Assembly: GCF_002909445.1 (NCBI RefSeq)
Contig: NZ_PPXC01000013.1
Coordinates: 1 to 64,000 of the forward strand
DNA length: 64,000 bases
Reading direction: 5' to 3'
DNA from: Arthrobacter glacialis
GTDB taxonomy: Bacteria; Actinomycetota; Actinomycetes; Actinomycetales; Micrococcaceae
Below the pieces are notes generated by a model that saw only the letters and a program-made list of their open reading frames with translations, did no database searches and was not told where the DNA came from. How positions within the stretch are numbered: position 1 is the stretch's first letter; the number at the start of each line of letters is the position of its first letter. Below are positions 42,602 through 53,323 of the stretch, piece after piece. The translations under genes were made by a program, and so were the position numbers.

Positions 42602-43666
42602 TCACGGCTGGCCTCCCGATAGCACGGGCAGATGTTCGGCGAGGAAGTCCTGCCTCATGCCCAGCGTCGAGTCGGTCATCGTCATCGATGTCACCGCGTC
42701 CGGGGCGGTCCCGGTCAGGGCGCGGATGGCGTCGATGGTTTCGGGAACGACGATGGCCTCGTTGTAGACCTGGTACGTCAGGTAGGCCTCGTCTCCTTCG
42801 ACGGTGACCAGTTCCTCCCAGACTGCGACTTCCCACATGTCTCCGCGGGGCCGGCCGAGATCCTTCATCAGTTCGATGGTCGAGTTCAGCGCGACGAGGC
42901 CGTCAGCCATCCGTATGAAGGCTATCCGCGGTGCGGCCCGCAGGGCCGCGAGGACCTCCTCCCGGCTGGCTGCGCGGGTGAGCTGGAGAGTCCAGTAGTG
43001 GTTGTGGGTCTGGGTGTGGGCGCCCTTGGCCGCGATGGTGACGACGTCCAGATCGGGTAGGACGGTCCGGGCGTCCGGGCCCTGGTGGGACGGTATTTTC
43101 GGTTCCGGGACCATGGTGTTCATGATCCCTCCGAGATGTGATTCCCAGGGGTCGGTGGCGCGTCGGATGAGGACTCCGCGGGCCTTGGCCAGCAGGCCCA
43201 CGTTCTGCAGGGCACCGAGTACCCTTACGATGCTGGTCGTGTTGCATGAGACGACGCGTGTCATGTCCCGGCCCAGTGCGCTGTCATAGTTGGCCTGGGC
43301 CACGAATGAATGCCCTGTGGTGTCGTGGGATTCACCACCCTGCAGGACAACTTTCACCCCTGCCGCACGGTAGCGGGGCAGATTGCCGGCTGCCACGTGT
43401 TTGGGTGTCGCATCGACGACGACGTCCGCCTGGGCCAGCAGGTCGTCCAGGTCTCCAGAAATGGTCAGGCCTGCCTGGCCCATTGCGTCCCGCGCTTCGG
43501 CGGTGGATGCGAACAGGGGAAAACGTCCCACGGCGGAGCGGATCCGCCAGTCGGTGATGATGTCGGCGACGCCGATCAGTTCCATGTCCGGCTGCAAAAG
43601 GACAGCGTCGGCTACCCGCTTGCCGATGACTCCGTATCCGTTGACGGCTACTCTGGTCTTATTCAT
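42602..43666 (-). CDS. Type II (archaeal-type) glyceraldehyde-3-phosphate dehydrogenase (354 aa)
   Basis: Starts VAVNGYGVIGKRVADAV, the dinucleotide site of class II GAPDH, with the catalytic Cys in VVSCNTTSIVRVL and the RRATDPWE and HTQTHNHYW segments of that class. The typical bacterial SCTTN motif is replaced by SCNTT. Class II enzymes are normal in archaea and sporadic in bacteria, and use NADP readily. GGAAGG precedes the ATG. It lies beside phosphoketolase and the HAD-GH65 enzyme, suggesting a linked pathway from triose phosphate. Confidence 0.88.
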   Translation of the reverse strand: MNKTRVAVNGYGVIGKRVADAVLLQPDMELIGVADIITDWRIRSAVGRFPLFASTAEARDAMGQAGLTISGDLDDLLAQADVVVDATPKHVAAGNLPRYRAAGVKVVLQGGESHDTTGHSFVAQANYDSALGRDMTRVVSCNTTSIVRVLGALQNVGLLAKARGVLIRRATDPWESHLGGIMNTMVPEPKIPSHQGPDARTVLPDLDVVTIAAKGAHTQTHNHYWTLQLTRAASREEVLAALRAAPRIAFIRMADGLVALNSTIELMKDLGRPRGDMWEVAVWEELVTVEGDEAYLTYQVYNEAIVVPETIDAIRALTGTAPDAVTSMTMTDSTLGMRQDFLAEHLPVLSGGQP

Positions 43667-43737
43667 TGGTATGCCTTCCCACTTGCGGTTGCGGTGTTTT
43701 GTTGATGGCGGTTTTCCGGCACTGCCGATCTTGGGTC

Positions 43738-46700
43738 CTATAGTGTCAGGGGGAAGTTCATGTCTTCCCCGCCGGCGAGCTGTGCATAGGTTCCTTCGAC
43801 GCCTATCCGCACAGCGGGTGCACTGCAGGGCTGCAGCTGGATCCGGAGGTTTGTCGCGCTCAGGGACACATCGATGCGATGGCCCCGGTACCGGATCTGA
43901 AACGCAGCACGTCCCAGCCGGGCCGGGAGTCGGGGAGAAAAGGTCAGCGCGTCGGCTTCTGTCTGGAGGCCGGCGAAAGCCCGGGCAACGATATCGACCG
44001 TCCCGGACATGGCGCCCAGATGGATGCCTTCCCGGGTGGTGCCGCCCTGGGTGTCGTCCAGGTCGGAGACCAGGGCCTCACGGAAGACCTGCCAGGCCCG
44101 GGATTCGTCAATCCGTGCCAGTACCGAGGTGTGCACCACCCGGCTGAGGGTTGATCCGTTGGCGGTCCGGGCCAGGTAGTACTCCACGGTGCGCTCTAGG
44201 TCGGGCTCCTCGAAAGGATAGCCGAGCCGGTGCAACTGCCTGATCACCCCTGTCGGCCCCACCAGGTAGATCAGCATCAGTACGTCAGCCTGTTTGGCGA
44301 GTTTGTACCGGTTGGTGGCATCGTTTTCGGCTTCGAGGATCAAATCGAGCCGTCCGATGTTGCCGTACGTGGCACGGTAGCGCGGCCAGTCCAGTTCTGC
44401 CAGGTCTTCGTAGCCATCGAACTGGCTGAGGACTCCGTCGGCATGGAACGGCACGGCGAGCCTGCGGCTGATCCTGGACCATTGGCTGATCTCCTCCTCG
44501 GTGACCTGCAGCCGCTCGGTGAGGTCACCGCCGGGATGGCCCGCGAGTTCCCGCAGCACATCGGCAGCGCGTTCGCACAGCCAGGAGAACAGCACGTTGG
44601 TGTACGCGTTGTCACGCAGCCCGGTACCGGGCGTGTCTGGGTACCCGTCGTGGTATTCGTCGGGTCCCATCACCCCTGAAAGGTGGAACCTGTCCTCCAC
44701 CGGATCATGGGTGGCCAGCGAGGCAAACATTCGGGTCGCTTCGATGATCAGTTCCCCACCGCGGGCCGTCAACCAGTCCCGGTCCCCGGTGACCTGGAAG
44801 TGCTGCCAGGCGTTGTAGGCGACGGCGAGCCCGACGTGGCGCTGGCGGCTGGAGTTGTCCGGCATCCAGCGGGCGGACCGGGCGTTATAGAGCTGGCGGG
44901 GCGTCTCCTCCCGTCCGTCGCTGCCGCTTTGCCACGGGAAGAGTGCTCCTTGGAGGCCCTGGGCGCGTGCGGCGGCCCGCGCAGCATCCAGCCTGCGCCA
45001 GCGGTACTCCAGCAGGGCCCGGCTGACGTCAGGGAGTCGAAGCCCGATCACGGGGAAGACGAACAGTTCGTCCCAGAAGACGTGACCGCGGTACCCTTCC
45101 CCGTGCAGGCCCCGGGCGGGTACTCCGGCGTCCAGGGCTGCGGTATATAGGGAGATTGTCTGCAGCAGGTGGAACACATGGAGGTTGAGTACCAGCTGGG
45201 AGTGTCGGTCGCCGTCGAGGCTGATCTCGAACCGCTCCCACAGGCGGCGCCAGGCCGTCTCGTGGTCTTTGAGCAGTGCGGTGAAGCCCGTGTCAACGCG
45301 GGAAAGCCCGGCCAGGGCAGCGGCCTCGGGCGAGGAGATGGCGCCGTCGCGGGAGGTTGCCAGCGACGCAGTCCTGGTTATGGTGGCCGGCTGTCCGCCG
45401 GCCAGCCGGAGGTCGAACTGCCGCTGGTACCGGCCGCCGTCGCTCCCCGCGTCCCGGGGCGTTGCCGCCGAGGCGCCGTCGAACACCGTCCGGACGGCCA
45501 GTGCGATGCGAATCCTGCTCTGGCTGGTCTGGACTGTGCACAGGACTATGCCGCTGTCCACTTCCGTGAATTCAGGATCGGTCAGGTGCCGTTGCCCGGT
45601 GCCGGCATAGTCGCGGACGTTGGTGTTGGTCACCCCAGCATCTATTCCTTCCCGGATACCCACGGTCCCGTTGAAGGCGTGGGCCGTCAGGGTCGTCTCC
45701 AGTGCTGCCAGGTGGGGATTGTGCATGGAGACCAGCCGACGCTGCACGACGGTAAGCCGTTCCCCGTGCGGGCCCGCGAGGGTTGCGCGGCGTGTCAACA
45801 GGCCCCGGCGCAGATCGAGCTCGCTTCGTTCCTCGCTGACGTGGATATCCCCCGTTGACCACCACGGCCCGGCGCCGATGCGCACGTCCAGGGGCAGCCA
45901 GTTGGGGACGTTGACCAGGTGTTCTTCTTCCAGCTCGCGGCCGTGGATGGTGCTTTCGGTCCGGTTGTAGACGCCGGCCAGGTAGGTCCCGGGATAGTGA
46001 ACGCCGTCGTCACGGCGTTCCGGCCGGGTGCCGCGTGTTGCCATGTACCCGTTGCCCAAGGCGGTCAGGACCTCCCGGTGGCCTTCGTGGGCAGGATCGA
46101 ACCCTTCGTAGACCAGCGTCCACGGGTCAGTGCGTGAGACCCCCAGGTCCAGCTCAGCGACGTCGCCGAGGACGATGTCGGCGCCGGCCAGTTCCAGCTG
46201 TTCCCGATGCCCCGCGCGGTCGATGCCGACGACCAGACCGAATCCGCCGCGGCGTCCTGCCTGGACACCGGCGGCCGCGTCCTCGACAACCGCGGTATGC
46301 CGGGGTGCCACGCCGAGCCGGCGGGCCGCTTCGAGGAACATGGCCGGGTCGGGCTTGCCCGGCAGGCCGTGTTCGGCGGCGGTCTGCCCGTCGATGATGA
46401 CGTCGAATCCGGTGTCAAGGCCGGCAGCCGTCAGCAGAGCGCGGGCGTTGCGGCTCGCGGTGACCAAGCCCACGGGGATTCCTGCGGCATGCAGGCGGGC
46501 CAGCAGGGCGGTGGTCCCGGGGTAGGCCTTGATGCCATTGCGCGTCACGGCTTGCAGGAACAGGGCGTTCTTGCGGGCGCCGAGTCCGTGGACGGACCAG
46601 ATGTCCGGCCCGTCATCGGGGCTGCCGGCAGGAAGCCGGGCGCCGCGGGATGCCAGGAAGGCGGTGACTCCGTCCTCGCGCTGCCGGCCGTCGACGTAAC

Positions 46701-46923
46701 GCCAGTAGTCCGTGTCCTCGTCGAACGGATCCCTCCTTAGACGCCCGGTGAGCCGGGGGTCCTGAAGGGCCGAGTCAAAGAGTTGCTTCCAGGCTGCCGC
46801 GTGCACGGCGGCGGTCTGTGTGACAACTCCATCCATATCGAACAGCACCGCCTGATACGGCAGTGTTGCGCCATGCCGGGAATCACTGGAGGGACGTCCG
46901 CCGCCCGCATGGACCTGCGTCAT
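43738..46923 (-). CDS. HAD phosphoglucomutase fused to GH65 disaccharide phosphorylase (1061 aa)
   Basis: Residues 1 to about 265 are a beta-phosphoglucomutase-type HAD domain (nucleophile in LFDMDGV, D29/D31; later GKPDPAMFLEAA and VVEDAAAGVQAG). The rest is a complete GH65 phosphorylase: DPWTLVYEGFDP, HGEGYRGHVFWDELFVFPV and the GVMGPDEYHDG segment carrying the general-acid Glu. The fusion could cleave maltose, trehalose or a similar sugar to beta-glucose-1-phosphate and convert it to glucose-6-phosphate in one polypeptide. It starts 1 nt after the phosphoketolase stop, so the two are coupled. Confidence 0.9.
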   Translation of the reverse strand: MTQVHAGGGRPSSDSRHGATLPYQAVLFDMDGVVTQTAAVHAAAWKQLFDSALQDPRLTGRLRRDPFDEDTDYWRYVDGRQREDGVTAFLASRGARLPAGSPDDGPDIWSVHGLGARKNALFLQAVTRNGIKAYPGTTALLARLHAAGIPVGLVTASRNARALLTAAGLDTGFDVIIDGQTAAEHGLPGKPDPAMFLEAARRLGVAPRHTAVVEDAAAGVQAGRRGGFGLVVGIDRAGHREQLELAGADIVLGDVAELDLGVSRTDPWTLVYEGFDPAHEGHREVLTALGNGYMATRGTRPERRDDGVHYPGTYLAGVYNRTESTIHGRELEEEHLVNVPNWLPLDVRIGAGPWWSTGDIHVSEERSELDLRRGLLTRRATLAGPHGERLTVVQRRLVSMHNPHLAALETTLTAHAFNGTVGIREGIDAGVTNTNVRDYAGTGQRHLTDPEFTEVDSGIVLCTVQTSQSRIRIALAVRTVFDGASAATPRDAGSDGGRYQRQFDLRLAGGQPATITRTASLATSRDGAISSPEAAALAGLSRVDTGFTALLKDHETAWRRLWERFEISLDGDRHSQLVLNLHVFHLLQTISLYTAALDAGVPARGLHGEGYRGHVFWDELFVFPVIGLRLPDVSRALLEYRWRRLDAARAAARAQGLQGALFPWQSGSDGREETPRQLYNARSARWMPDNSSRQRHVGLAVAYNAWQHFQVTGDRDWLTARGGELIIEATRMFASLATHDPVEDRFHLSGVMGPDEYHDGYPDTPGTGLRDNAYTNVLFSWLCERAADVLRELAGHPGGDLTERLQVTEEEISQWSRISRRLAVPFHADGVLSQFDGYEDLAELDWPRYRATYGNIGRLDLILEAENDATNRYKLAKQADVLMLIYLVGPTGVIRQLHRLGYPFEEPDLERTVEYYLARTANGSTLSRVVHTSVLARIDESRAWQVFREALVSDLDDTQGGTTREGIHLGAMSGTVDIVARAFAGLQTEADALTFSPRLPARLGRAAFQIRYRGHRIDVSLSATNLRIQLQPCSAPAVRIGVEGTYAQLAGGEDMNFPLTL

Positions 46924-46924
46924 G

Positions 46925-49354
46925 CTACGCCGGTTCCGCTGCTTCATCAGCCGGGTTGTTGGTGGGACCCGGTGCGGACGTCCACTCCCAGCTCCGGATT
47001 TCCGGCATGTCTTCGCCATGGGTGCGAATGTACTGCCGGTGCTCGATGAGCTTGTTCTTGAGCTCCTCGCGCACATGCGCCGAAACGTCCTTCAGCCTGG
47101 GCACCCGGTCGATGACGTCGATGGCCAGGTTGAACCGGTCGAGCTGGTTGAGCACGCACATATCGAACGGGGTCGTGGTGGTGCCTTCTTCCTTGTAGCC
47201 GCGGACATGGATGTTGCCGTGGTTCGTCCGGCGGTACGTGAGCCGGTGGATCAGCCACGGGTAGCCGTGGTAAGCGAAGATCACCGGCGTGTCCGTGGTG
47301 AACAGGGCATCGAAGTCCCGCCCGGACAGGCCATGGGGATGTCCCGTGTCATCCTGCAGGCGCATGAGGTCAACAACGTTGACCACCCGGATCTTCAAAT
47401 CCGGGAACCGCCCGCGAAGGATGTCGACGGCGGCGAGGGTCTCCATTGTTGGCACATCACCGGCGCAGCCCATGACAACGTCCGGTTCCCCGTCCGCATC
47501 CGAACTGGCCCAGTCCCAGATGCCGATGCCTTTGGTGCAATGCACGATCGCCTGCTGCATGTCCAGGAACTGTAGTTGCGGCTGCTTGCCGGCGACAATG
47601 ACGTTGACGTACTGGCGGCTGCGCAGGCAGTGGTCGGCCACGGACAGGAGCGTGTTGGCGTCCGGCGGCAGGTAGACGCGGATGACATCGGCCTTCTTGT
47701 TGATCACATGGTCAATGAACCCGGGATCCTGGTGCGAGAACCCGTTGTTGTCCTGCCGCCACACGTGGGAGGTCAGCAGGTAGTTCAGGGAAGCGACCGG
47801 CCAGCGCCACGGGATGTCGTTGGTCGTGGTCAGCCACTTGGCATGCTGGTTGAACATCGAGTCGACGATGTGGATAAACGCCTCGTAGCAGGAAAAGAAT
47901 CCATGCCTCCCCGAGAGCAGGTACCCTTCCAGCCAGCCCTGGCAGGTGTGTTCAGAGAGGATCTCCATGACCCGCCCGTCGCGGGCGAGATGGTCATCCT
48001 CTGGAACGGTCCGGGCATTCCAAGCCCGGTCAGTCGCGTCGAAGATGGCCCCCAGCCGATTGGAGTTGTTTTCGTCCGGGGCGAAGACCCGGAAATTATC
48101 CATGTTCCCAGCCATGATGTCCCGCAGGAACGTGCCCAGCACCCGGGTGGATTCCACCGCCCCGGTGCCGGGATCCAACACGGGCACGGCATAGCCGGCG
48201 AAGTCGGGCATGCGCAGGTCGCGCAGCAACAGCCCTCCGTTCGCGTGCGGGTTCGCGCTCATACGCCGCTCCCCGACCGGATGCAACCCGCCGACCTCCG
48301 CCACCGGAGCACCCGCGTCGTCGAAGAGTTCCTCGGGGCGGTAGCTGCGCAGCCACTGTTCGAGCACGGCACGGTGGCTGTCGTTTTCGCGGGCTTGGGT
48401 GAAAGGCACCTGGTGCGAACGCCAGCTTCCCTCCACCTTCAGTCCGTCCACTTCAGGCGGTCCCGTCCAGCCCTTGGGAGAGCGAAGGACAATCATGGGC
48501 CAGCGGGGCCGTTCGGTGCGGCCGTCCTCGCGGGCGCCGCGCTTGATTTCAAGGATCTCGTCCAGGCAGGCATCCAGGGTCCGGGCAAAGTCCTGGTGCA
48601 TCTGTTCCGGGTCGGAGCCTTCCACGTAATACGGTGTGTGGCCGTACCCGCGCAGCAGTGAGTCCAGTTCTTCATGGCTGATCCGGTCCAGGACCGTGGG
48701 GTTGGCGATCTTGTAGCCGTTCAGGTGCAGTATCGGCAGGACAGTGCCATCCCGTGCCGGGTTCACGAACTTGTTCGAGTGCCAGCTCGCGGCCAGCGGG
48801 CCCGTCTCTGCCTCCCCGTCGCCGATGACAGCCGCCACGACGAGGCCCGGGTTATCGAACGCTGCCCCGTAGGCGTGCGAGAGCGCATATCCGAGCTCCC
48901 CGCCCTCGTGGATGGACCCCGGTGTCTCCGGTGCCACATGACTGGGGATGCCGCCGGGAAAGGAGAACTGGCGGAACAGCCGTTTCATCCCTGCGGTGTC
49001 CTGGGAAATATCCGGGTACGTCTCGCTGTACGTGCCTTCCAGCCAGGCCGACGCCACCGGGCCCGGTCCGCCGTGCCCTGGGCCCATGATATAGATCATG
49101 TCCAGGTCCCGTTCCATGATGGCCCGGTTCAGGTGGGCGTAAATGAAATTCAGGCCTGGAGTGGTGCCCCAGTGCCCCAGCAGCCGCGGCTTGATGTGCT
49201 CGGGGCGCAGCGGTTCGTGCAGCAGTGGGTTGTCCATGAGGTAGATCTGTCCGACGGAGAGGTAGTTCGCCGCCCGCCACCATGCATGAATGCAGTCCAG
49301 CTGATCGGGGCTGAGCACGGGTTCCCGGGTTTGCGGGAGCTGATGGTCTGTCAT
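46925..49354 (-). CDS. xfp: Phosphoketolase (xylulose-5-P/fructose-6-P)
   Basis: Full-length thiamine-diphosphate phosphoketolase (809 aa). Family signatures: [68 protein letters not shown] and HKNDIPWRW-type segment NDIPWRWP. It splits xylulose-5-P or fructose-6-P into acetyl-P and an aldose phosphate. GGCAGGACC precedes the ATG. It is followed by the HAD-GH65 gene; with GAPDH this gives a disaccharide to acetyl-P and triose route. Confidence 0.94.
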   Translation of the reverse strand: MTDHQLPQTREPVLSPDQLDCIHAWWRAANYLSVGQIYLMDNPLLHEPLRPEHIKPRLLGHWGTTPGLNFIYAHLNRAIMERDLDMIYIMGPGHGGPGPVASAWLEGTYSETYPDISQDTAGMKRLFRQFSFPGGIPSHVAPETPGSIHEGGELGYALSHAYGAAFDNPGLVVAAVIGDGEAETGPLAASWHSNKFVNPARDGTVLPILHLNGYKIANPTVLDRISHEELDSLLRGYGHTPYYVEGSDPEQMHQDFARTLDACLDEILEIKRGAREDGRTERPRWPMIVLRSPKGWTGPPEVDGLKVEGSWRSHQVPFTQARENDSHRAVLEQWLRSYRPEELFDDAGAPVAEVGGLHPVGERRMSANPHANGGLLLRDLRMPDFAGYAVPVLDPGTGAVESTRVLGTFLRDIMAGNMDNFRVFAPDENNSNRLGAIFDATDRAWNARTVPEDDHLARDGRVMEILSEHTCQGWLEGYLLSGRHGFFSCYEAFIHIVDSMFNQHAKWLTTTNDIPWRWPVASLNYLLTSHVWRQDNNGFSHQDPGFIDHVINKKADVIRVYLPPDANTLLSVADHCLRSRQYVNVIVAGKQPQLQFLDMQQAIVHCTKGIGIWDWASSDADGEPDVVMGCAGDVPTMETLAAVDILRGRFPDLKIRVVNVVDLMRLQDDTGHPHGLSGRDFDALFTTDTPVIFAYHGYPWLIHRLTYRRTNHGNIHVRGYKEEGTTTTPFDMCVLNQLDRFNLAIDVIDRVPRLKDVSAHVREELKNKLIEHRQYIRTHGEDMPEIRSWEWTSAPGPTNNPADEAAEPA

Positions 49355-49398
49355 GGGAGGTCCTGCCTGTCGGTGTGGGAACGGGGCTCGGGCGGCGT

Positions 49399-51834
49399 TT
49401 AGCGGACGCCGCTTGGTTCCGGTGCTGGCTCGGTCTTGATCGTGCGGCCGGTAGCCTCGCCGGGCGCTGGAAGGCGCAGGCGCTTGAGGAGCAGGGCGTT
49501 GACGGCGACGATGACGCTGGATCCGGACATGGAGATCGCGGCTATTTCTGGGCTAAGCATGAGCCCAAACGCGGGGAAGAAGACGCCGGCGGCGATCGGC
49601 AGGGCGATGACGTTGTAGCCGATGGCCCAGCCCAGGTTCTGTCGCATCTTGCGCAGCGTGCCCTTGCCGATGCGCAGGGCAATGGGAACGTCCAGCGGAT
49701 CCGAGCGCATGAGGACGACGTCGGCCGTTTCGATGGCCACGTCGGTACCCGCCCCGATGGCGATGCCAAGGTCGGCCTGTGCCAGCGCTGGGGCGTCGTT
49801 GACGCCGTCGCCGACCATGGCGACCCGTTTGCCAGCCTTCTGCAGTTCGGCCACCTTTGCGGATTTGTCTTCGGGAAGCACCTCGGCGATGACGGTGTCG
49901 ATGCCGAGCTGGGCGGCAATCCGCTTCGCGGTTGCCTCGTTGTCTCCCGTGAGCATAACGACCTCGATGCCGGTTTCATGCAGTGCCGCTACGGCGGAGG
50001 CAGCGGTGTCACGGGCGGCGTCAGCCAGTGCGATCACGCCGGCGGCCCTACCGTCCACGGCCACCAGAACTGCCGTGCGCCCCGTCGAGGCGAGGGCCTC
50101 GCGCTGTTCGGCTACCGGCCCGATGTCAATGCCTTCGGCAACCATCAGCTTCCTGTTGCCGACGAAGACCTTCCGCCCGTTTACCGTGGCGCCGGCACCG
50201 TGGCCGGGGACGTTCCGGAATGCTTCGGCATCAGCGGACGGAACGCCGCGGGCGACAGCATAGCTGACGACGGCGGCGGCGAGGGGGTGCTCGGATTCGC
50301 GTTCGACGGCGGCCACGAGAGCCAGGAGTTCATCCTCATCGAATTCATGGGCAATGAAGTCCGTGACTTCCGGTTCACCCTTGGTCAGCGTGCCCGTCTT
50401 GTCCATCACGACAGTATCGATGCGTGCTGCGGTTTCCAGCGCTGTGGCGTTCTTAAACAGGACGCCGCGCTTGGCGCCAAGGCCGGTGCCGACCATGATC
50501 GCCGTCGGGGTGGCCAGACCTAGGGCATCGGGGCAGGTAATGACCACCACGGTGATCGCGAAGAGGATCGCCTGCCCAACGCTCACACCGGCAAGCCACC
50601 AGGCCAGGAAGGTGACGGATCCGCCGATCAGCGCTACCAGGACCAGCCAGAACGCGGCCCTGTCGGCCAGGCGCTGCCCGGGGGCTTTGGAGTTTTGGGC
50701 TTCCTGGACGAGGGCCACGATCTGCGCCAGGGCCGTGTCGGCTCCGACTTTGGTGGCCCGGACACGCAATGTTCCGGTCGTGTTGACGGTGGCGCCGATC
50801 ACCTCGGAGCCCGTGGACTTGGCCACCGGCAGGCTTTCACCGGTGACCATGGACTCATCAATGTCGGATTCGCCGTCTTCGACGGTGCCATCCGTGGGGA
50901 TTTTGGATCCCGGTCGCACCAGCAGCAGGTCCCCGGGCACGACCTCGGAGGTCGGCACCTCCACGGGTTCCCCGTTCCGGATCACTAGGGCCATGGACGG
51001 TGCCAGCTCCAGCAGTGTGCGGATGGCGTCGTTCGCCCCGCCCCTTGCCCGCATTTCGAACCAGTGTCCCAGTAAGACGAAGGCGGCCAGGACAGTCGCG
51101 GCTTCATAGAAGACATCCCCACCACCGGTCAGGGTAACGATGAGGCTGTAGAGCCAGCCCGCTCCCACGCCGACGGCCACGAGGACCATCATGTCCAGGG
51201 TGCGGGCCTTCAGTGCCCGGTAGGCGCCGTCGAAGAAAATCCAGGCCGAGTAGAAGATGACCGGCAGGGAAAGGATCAAGGCAAAGACGTCGTCCCGTAA
51301 ACCGAACGGAGCCGGGACGGTGAAGCCGATGACTTCGCGTCCGATCGGGGACCACAGAGTAATCGGCACCGAGAGGATGGCCGCAATCAGGAAACGGTTC
51401 CGCATGTCGCGAATCATCGACTCCATCGACATGCCGTGGCCCCCATGACCGCCGTGACCCATGACCTCCTGCGCATCCCGGGGGGCTTGCTGGGCGTGGG
51501 CGGTGTGGCCTTCATGGGCAGACGGTTGGTGGTCGGCTGTACCGTTGCCGCCACGTGCCGATGGTGCGGAGCCGCTTTCGTGCATCGGATCACAGATATG
51601 GTCCGGCACGGACTGGCCGGAACAGTGGTAGCCGCATTCTTGCACCCAGCTCCTGAGGTCGGCGATTGAGGTTTTGTCGGGGTCGAACGTGACGTTCGCG
51701 GTCTGCGAAACAGGATTCGCTTCCACGTTGAGCACGCCCGGTCGACGGGAGAGCGTGGCTTCAGCGATGCTCTTGGATGATGCCCAGTGGACACCCGCCA
51801 CTTCCATGACCGCGGTTTGCTTCCTATTGCTCAT
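49399..51834 (-). CDS. Copper-type P1B-ATPase with CPD motif (811 aa)
   Basis: N-terminal 70 residues fold like an HMA domain ([38 protein letters not shown]), but the usual CxxC is HWASS (16-20). A His-rich stretch follows ([10 protein letters not shown] and [16 protein letters not shown], about 107-140). Then come the ATPase parts: TGES (331-334), the transmembrane motif CPDALG (434-439) instead of CPC or CPH, DKTGTLT (478-484) and GDGVNDAPA. The His-rich region and overall sequence suit CopB-like copper export; the metal is uncertain because of the CPD motif. GAGAGGA precedes ATG 51834. Confidence 0.88.
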   Translation of the reverse strand: MSNRKQTAVMEVAGVHWASSKSIAEATLSRRPGVLNVEANPVSQTANVTFDPDKTSIADLRSWVQECGYHCSGQSVPDHICDPMHESGSAPSARGGNGTADHQPSAHEGHTAHAQQAPRDAQEVMGHGGHGGHGMSMESMIRDMRNRFLIAAILSVPITLWSPIGREVIGFTVPAPFGLRDDVFALILSLPVIFYSAWIFFDGAYRALKARTLDMMVLVAVGVGAGWLYSLIVTLTGGGDVFYEAATVLAAFVLLGHWFEMRARGGANDAIRTLLELAPSMALVIRNGEPVEVPTSEVVPGDLLLVRPGSKIPTDGTVEDGESDIDESMVTGESLPVAKSTGSEVIGATVNTTGTLRVRATKVGADTALAQIVALVQEAQNSKAPGQRLADRAAFWLVLVALIGGSVTFLAWWLAGVSVGQAILFAITVVVITCPDALGLATPTAIMVGTGLGAKRGVLFKNATALETAARIDTVVMDKTGTLTKGEPEVTDFIAHEFDEDELLALVAAVERESEHPLAAAVVSYAVARGVPSADAEAFRNVPGHGAGATVNGRKVFVGNRKLMVAEGIDIGPVAEQREALASTGRTAVLVAVDGRAAGVIALADAARDTAASAVAALHETGIEVVMLTGDNEATAKRIAAQLGIDTVIAEVLPEDKSAKVAELQKAGKRVAMVGDGVNDAPALAQADLGIAIGAGTDVAIETADVVLMRSDPLDVPIALRIGKGTLRKMRQNLGWAIGYNVIALPIAAGVFFPAFGLMLSPEIAAISMSGSSVIVAVNALLLKRLRLPAPGEATGRTIKTEPAPEPSGVR

Positions 51835-52056
51835 TACGGAAATTCCTCTCAGGGTTCGATAGCGGTTGAAGAAGTGTCCGGCCGTCGATCTCTTAGCTCA
51901 TTGGTAGGGCACTACAGCCGCAGTGGCCGGCGCGGAAACGAGGTTCGCCCTGCCACGACAGCTTAGGGCGTTGCCGGGGAACGTCCGCTCCGGGCGGCTC
52001 GACGCAGCTGTGGGGCGTCCAAGCCCCCAGATCAGAGTCCGGAGGGCAGACTTCTC

Positions 52057-52503
52057 CTATACGCGGCTGATGGGAAGCCGGATGAGCGATACAGGATGGA
52101 GGGGTGCTCCGGGAAGAGCCCCGGCTGGCTGTGCTGCAGCACCGGCGGCGGAGGCGCTGCCGCGCACTCCCGGGACAGAAGAGGGAGCGACGGCTGAAGA
52201 CAGCACATCAGGGCACGCTACAGACAAGCCCAAGTTCATGGGGCAGTGTTCTGTACGGGATGGGGCGGGTTGTCTCACCCCGTCATTTTCGGCAACCACA
52301 GCGGTGTCGCCGGAAAGGACGAGCCGGATACTCACAAACTCAGAGTTTTCCGGGTCGGACAAGGTGACGGTCCGCGATGTAGCACTGGCTCCGGTTTCCT
52401 GAGTAGACTCCATCGGCCTGTCAGGAATTCCCGTAATCGCGACGAGAAACACCAGCACCGCGGTGATTGCGGCCACGTTGGAAAAATCATGGTGCCATCG
52501 CAT
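52057..52503 (-). CDS. Small membrane-anchored protein, possibly DUF6153-like (148 aa)
   Basis: One membrane helix (FSNVAAITAVLVFLVAITGI), a linker, a segment EHCPMNLGLSVACPDVL with two Cys, and an Ala/Pro-rich end. It resembles the 35431 protein in layout and in being close to a copper gene. The start is uncertain: ATG 52503 or an in-frame GTG 12 bp upstream behind GGGGAAAC. Confidence 0.5.
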   Translation of the reverse strand: MRWHHDFSNVAAITAVLVFLVAITGIPDRPMESTQETGASATSRTVTLSDPENSEFVSIRLVLSGDTAVVAENDGVRQPAPSRTEHCPMNLGLSVACPDVLSSAVAPSSVPGVRGSASAAGAAAQPAGALPGAPLHPVSLIRLPISRV

Positions 52504-52599
52504 GGAATGACGCACGTTTCCCCATCCCAGTGTTAATCTCGAATCATGCTGGTTGGTTTCACCCTCTGCTGTGATCATATCAAACCGGGTGCGGGGAAC

Positions 52600-52812
52600 T
52601 TTAAGTCCTTGTCACAAACAAAGCGGTTCATCGTTGTGATCGTGCTCTGGAACACCGTCTACCTCGAGCGCACCATCACCACCTTGGATAAGGAGACCAA
52701 CGCAACGGACCCTGATCTGCTGCGTTTCCTTTCACCCCTGGGGTGGGAGCACATCAACCTCACCGGCGACTACACATGGCCCCGCGCCAACCAGGTCAAA
52801 GCCGGCAAATAA
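52600..52812 (+). pseudogene. tnpA: C-terminal fragment of a Tn3-family transposase
   Basis: The frame reads KRFIVVIVLWNTVYLERTI, DPDLLRFLSPLGWEHINLTGDY, matching the C-terminal end of Tn3-family TnpA. The preceding 900 residues with most of the catalytic site are absent. It marks a past transposition next to the copper ATPase and copZ. Confidence 0.8.
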
Positions 52813-52821
52813 TACAGGCCG

Positions 52822-52853
52822 ATCCGACGCTCGTCTAAACCTTAGCGTCGGAT
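52822..52853. repeat. Inverted repeat downstream of the transposase fragment
   Basis: ATCCGACGCT (52822-52831) / AGCGTCGGAT (52844-52853), perfect 10-bp arms. It could be a terminator. TTAGCGTCGG also resembles the inner end of Tn3-type terminal repeats, but I cannot place a full 38-bp repeat. Confidence 0.45.
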
Positions 52854-52870
52854 AATTCACTTTTCACCTA

Positions 52871-52969
52871 TCAGGTCAGTATTCCCAGTGGTCGTCTTGG
52901 TCGCGGGTATGGTCGTCGGAACGGTTGCGTTCGTGCTGCTCTCTTTCGTTGCGTTCCTTGTTCGTCCAT
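52871..52969 (-). CDS. Possible very small basic protein (32 aa)
   Basis: ATG 52969 follows GGGAG by 5 nt and gives an Arg/Pro-rich 32-residue product, 31 bp after the copZ stop. An alternative frame on the same strand reads as a His/Asp/Arg-rich tail but has no start codon. Either may be noise. Confidence 0.2.
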   Translation of the reverse strand: MDEQGTQRKRAARTQPFRRPYPRPRRPLGILT

Positions 52970-52999
52970 GACGCTCCCTAAATCGTTGAAAAGGGGTTT

Positions 53000-53323
53000 C
53001 TAGCTTGTGATGACAGCGTATCCGGCCACGGCGACGGCGGCGCGGATTTCCTCCGAGGTGACGGATCCGGAAACTGTCAGTGTCGAGGCGCCACCGACGA
53101 CCAGGTCAATGGTGGCGGAGTCCACCCCCGCCACGGCCATAATGGCCGACTCCACGCGCTGAACACAATGCCCGCAGGTCAGGCCTTCCAGCCGGTAACT
53201 GGTCCCGGAGGCATCTTTGGCGCTGGCGGGTGCTGCAGTTTTCGTCTCGGTTGAACAGCACGCACAGGTGCTCTCTGAAACAGGGGTCAGTTCGATCAGT
53301 GTGTGACTATCTGGTTCGCACAT
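53000..53323 (-). CDS. copZ: CopZ-like copper chaperone with Cys-rich N terminus (107 aa)
   Basis: The C-terminal 70 residues are an HMA domain with the Cu(I) motif GLTCGHCVQ. The first 35 residues add a Cys cluster (STCACCSTE). ATG 53323 follows AAAGGAC. It would pass copper to an ATPase such as the one at 49399, which itself lacks an N-terminal CxxC. Box 8 lies 114 bp upstream. Confidence 0.85.
   Translation of the reverse strand: MCEPDSHTLIELTPVSESTCACCSTETKTAAPASAKDASGTSYRLEGLTCGHCVQRVESAIMAVAGVDSATIDLVVGGASTLTVSGSVTSEEIRAAVAVAGYAVITS

Noticed and set aside
47576-50523. Two plus-strand frames of 361 and 382 codons
   Set aside because: Antisense to phosphoketolase and the P-ATPase, which carry clear family motifs.
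51885-51962. tRNA-like stretch (TTAGCTCATTGGTAGGGCA followed later by GGTTCG)
   Set aside because: The anticodon stem and acceptor stem cannot be formed; at best a decayed tRNA piece.
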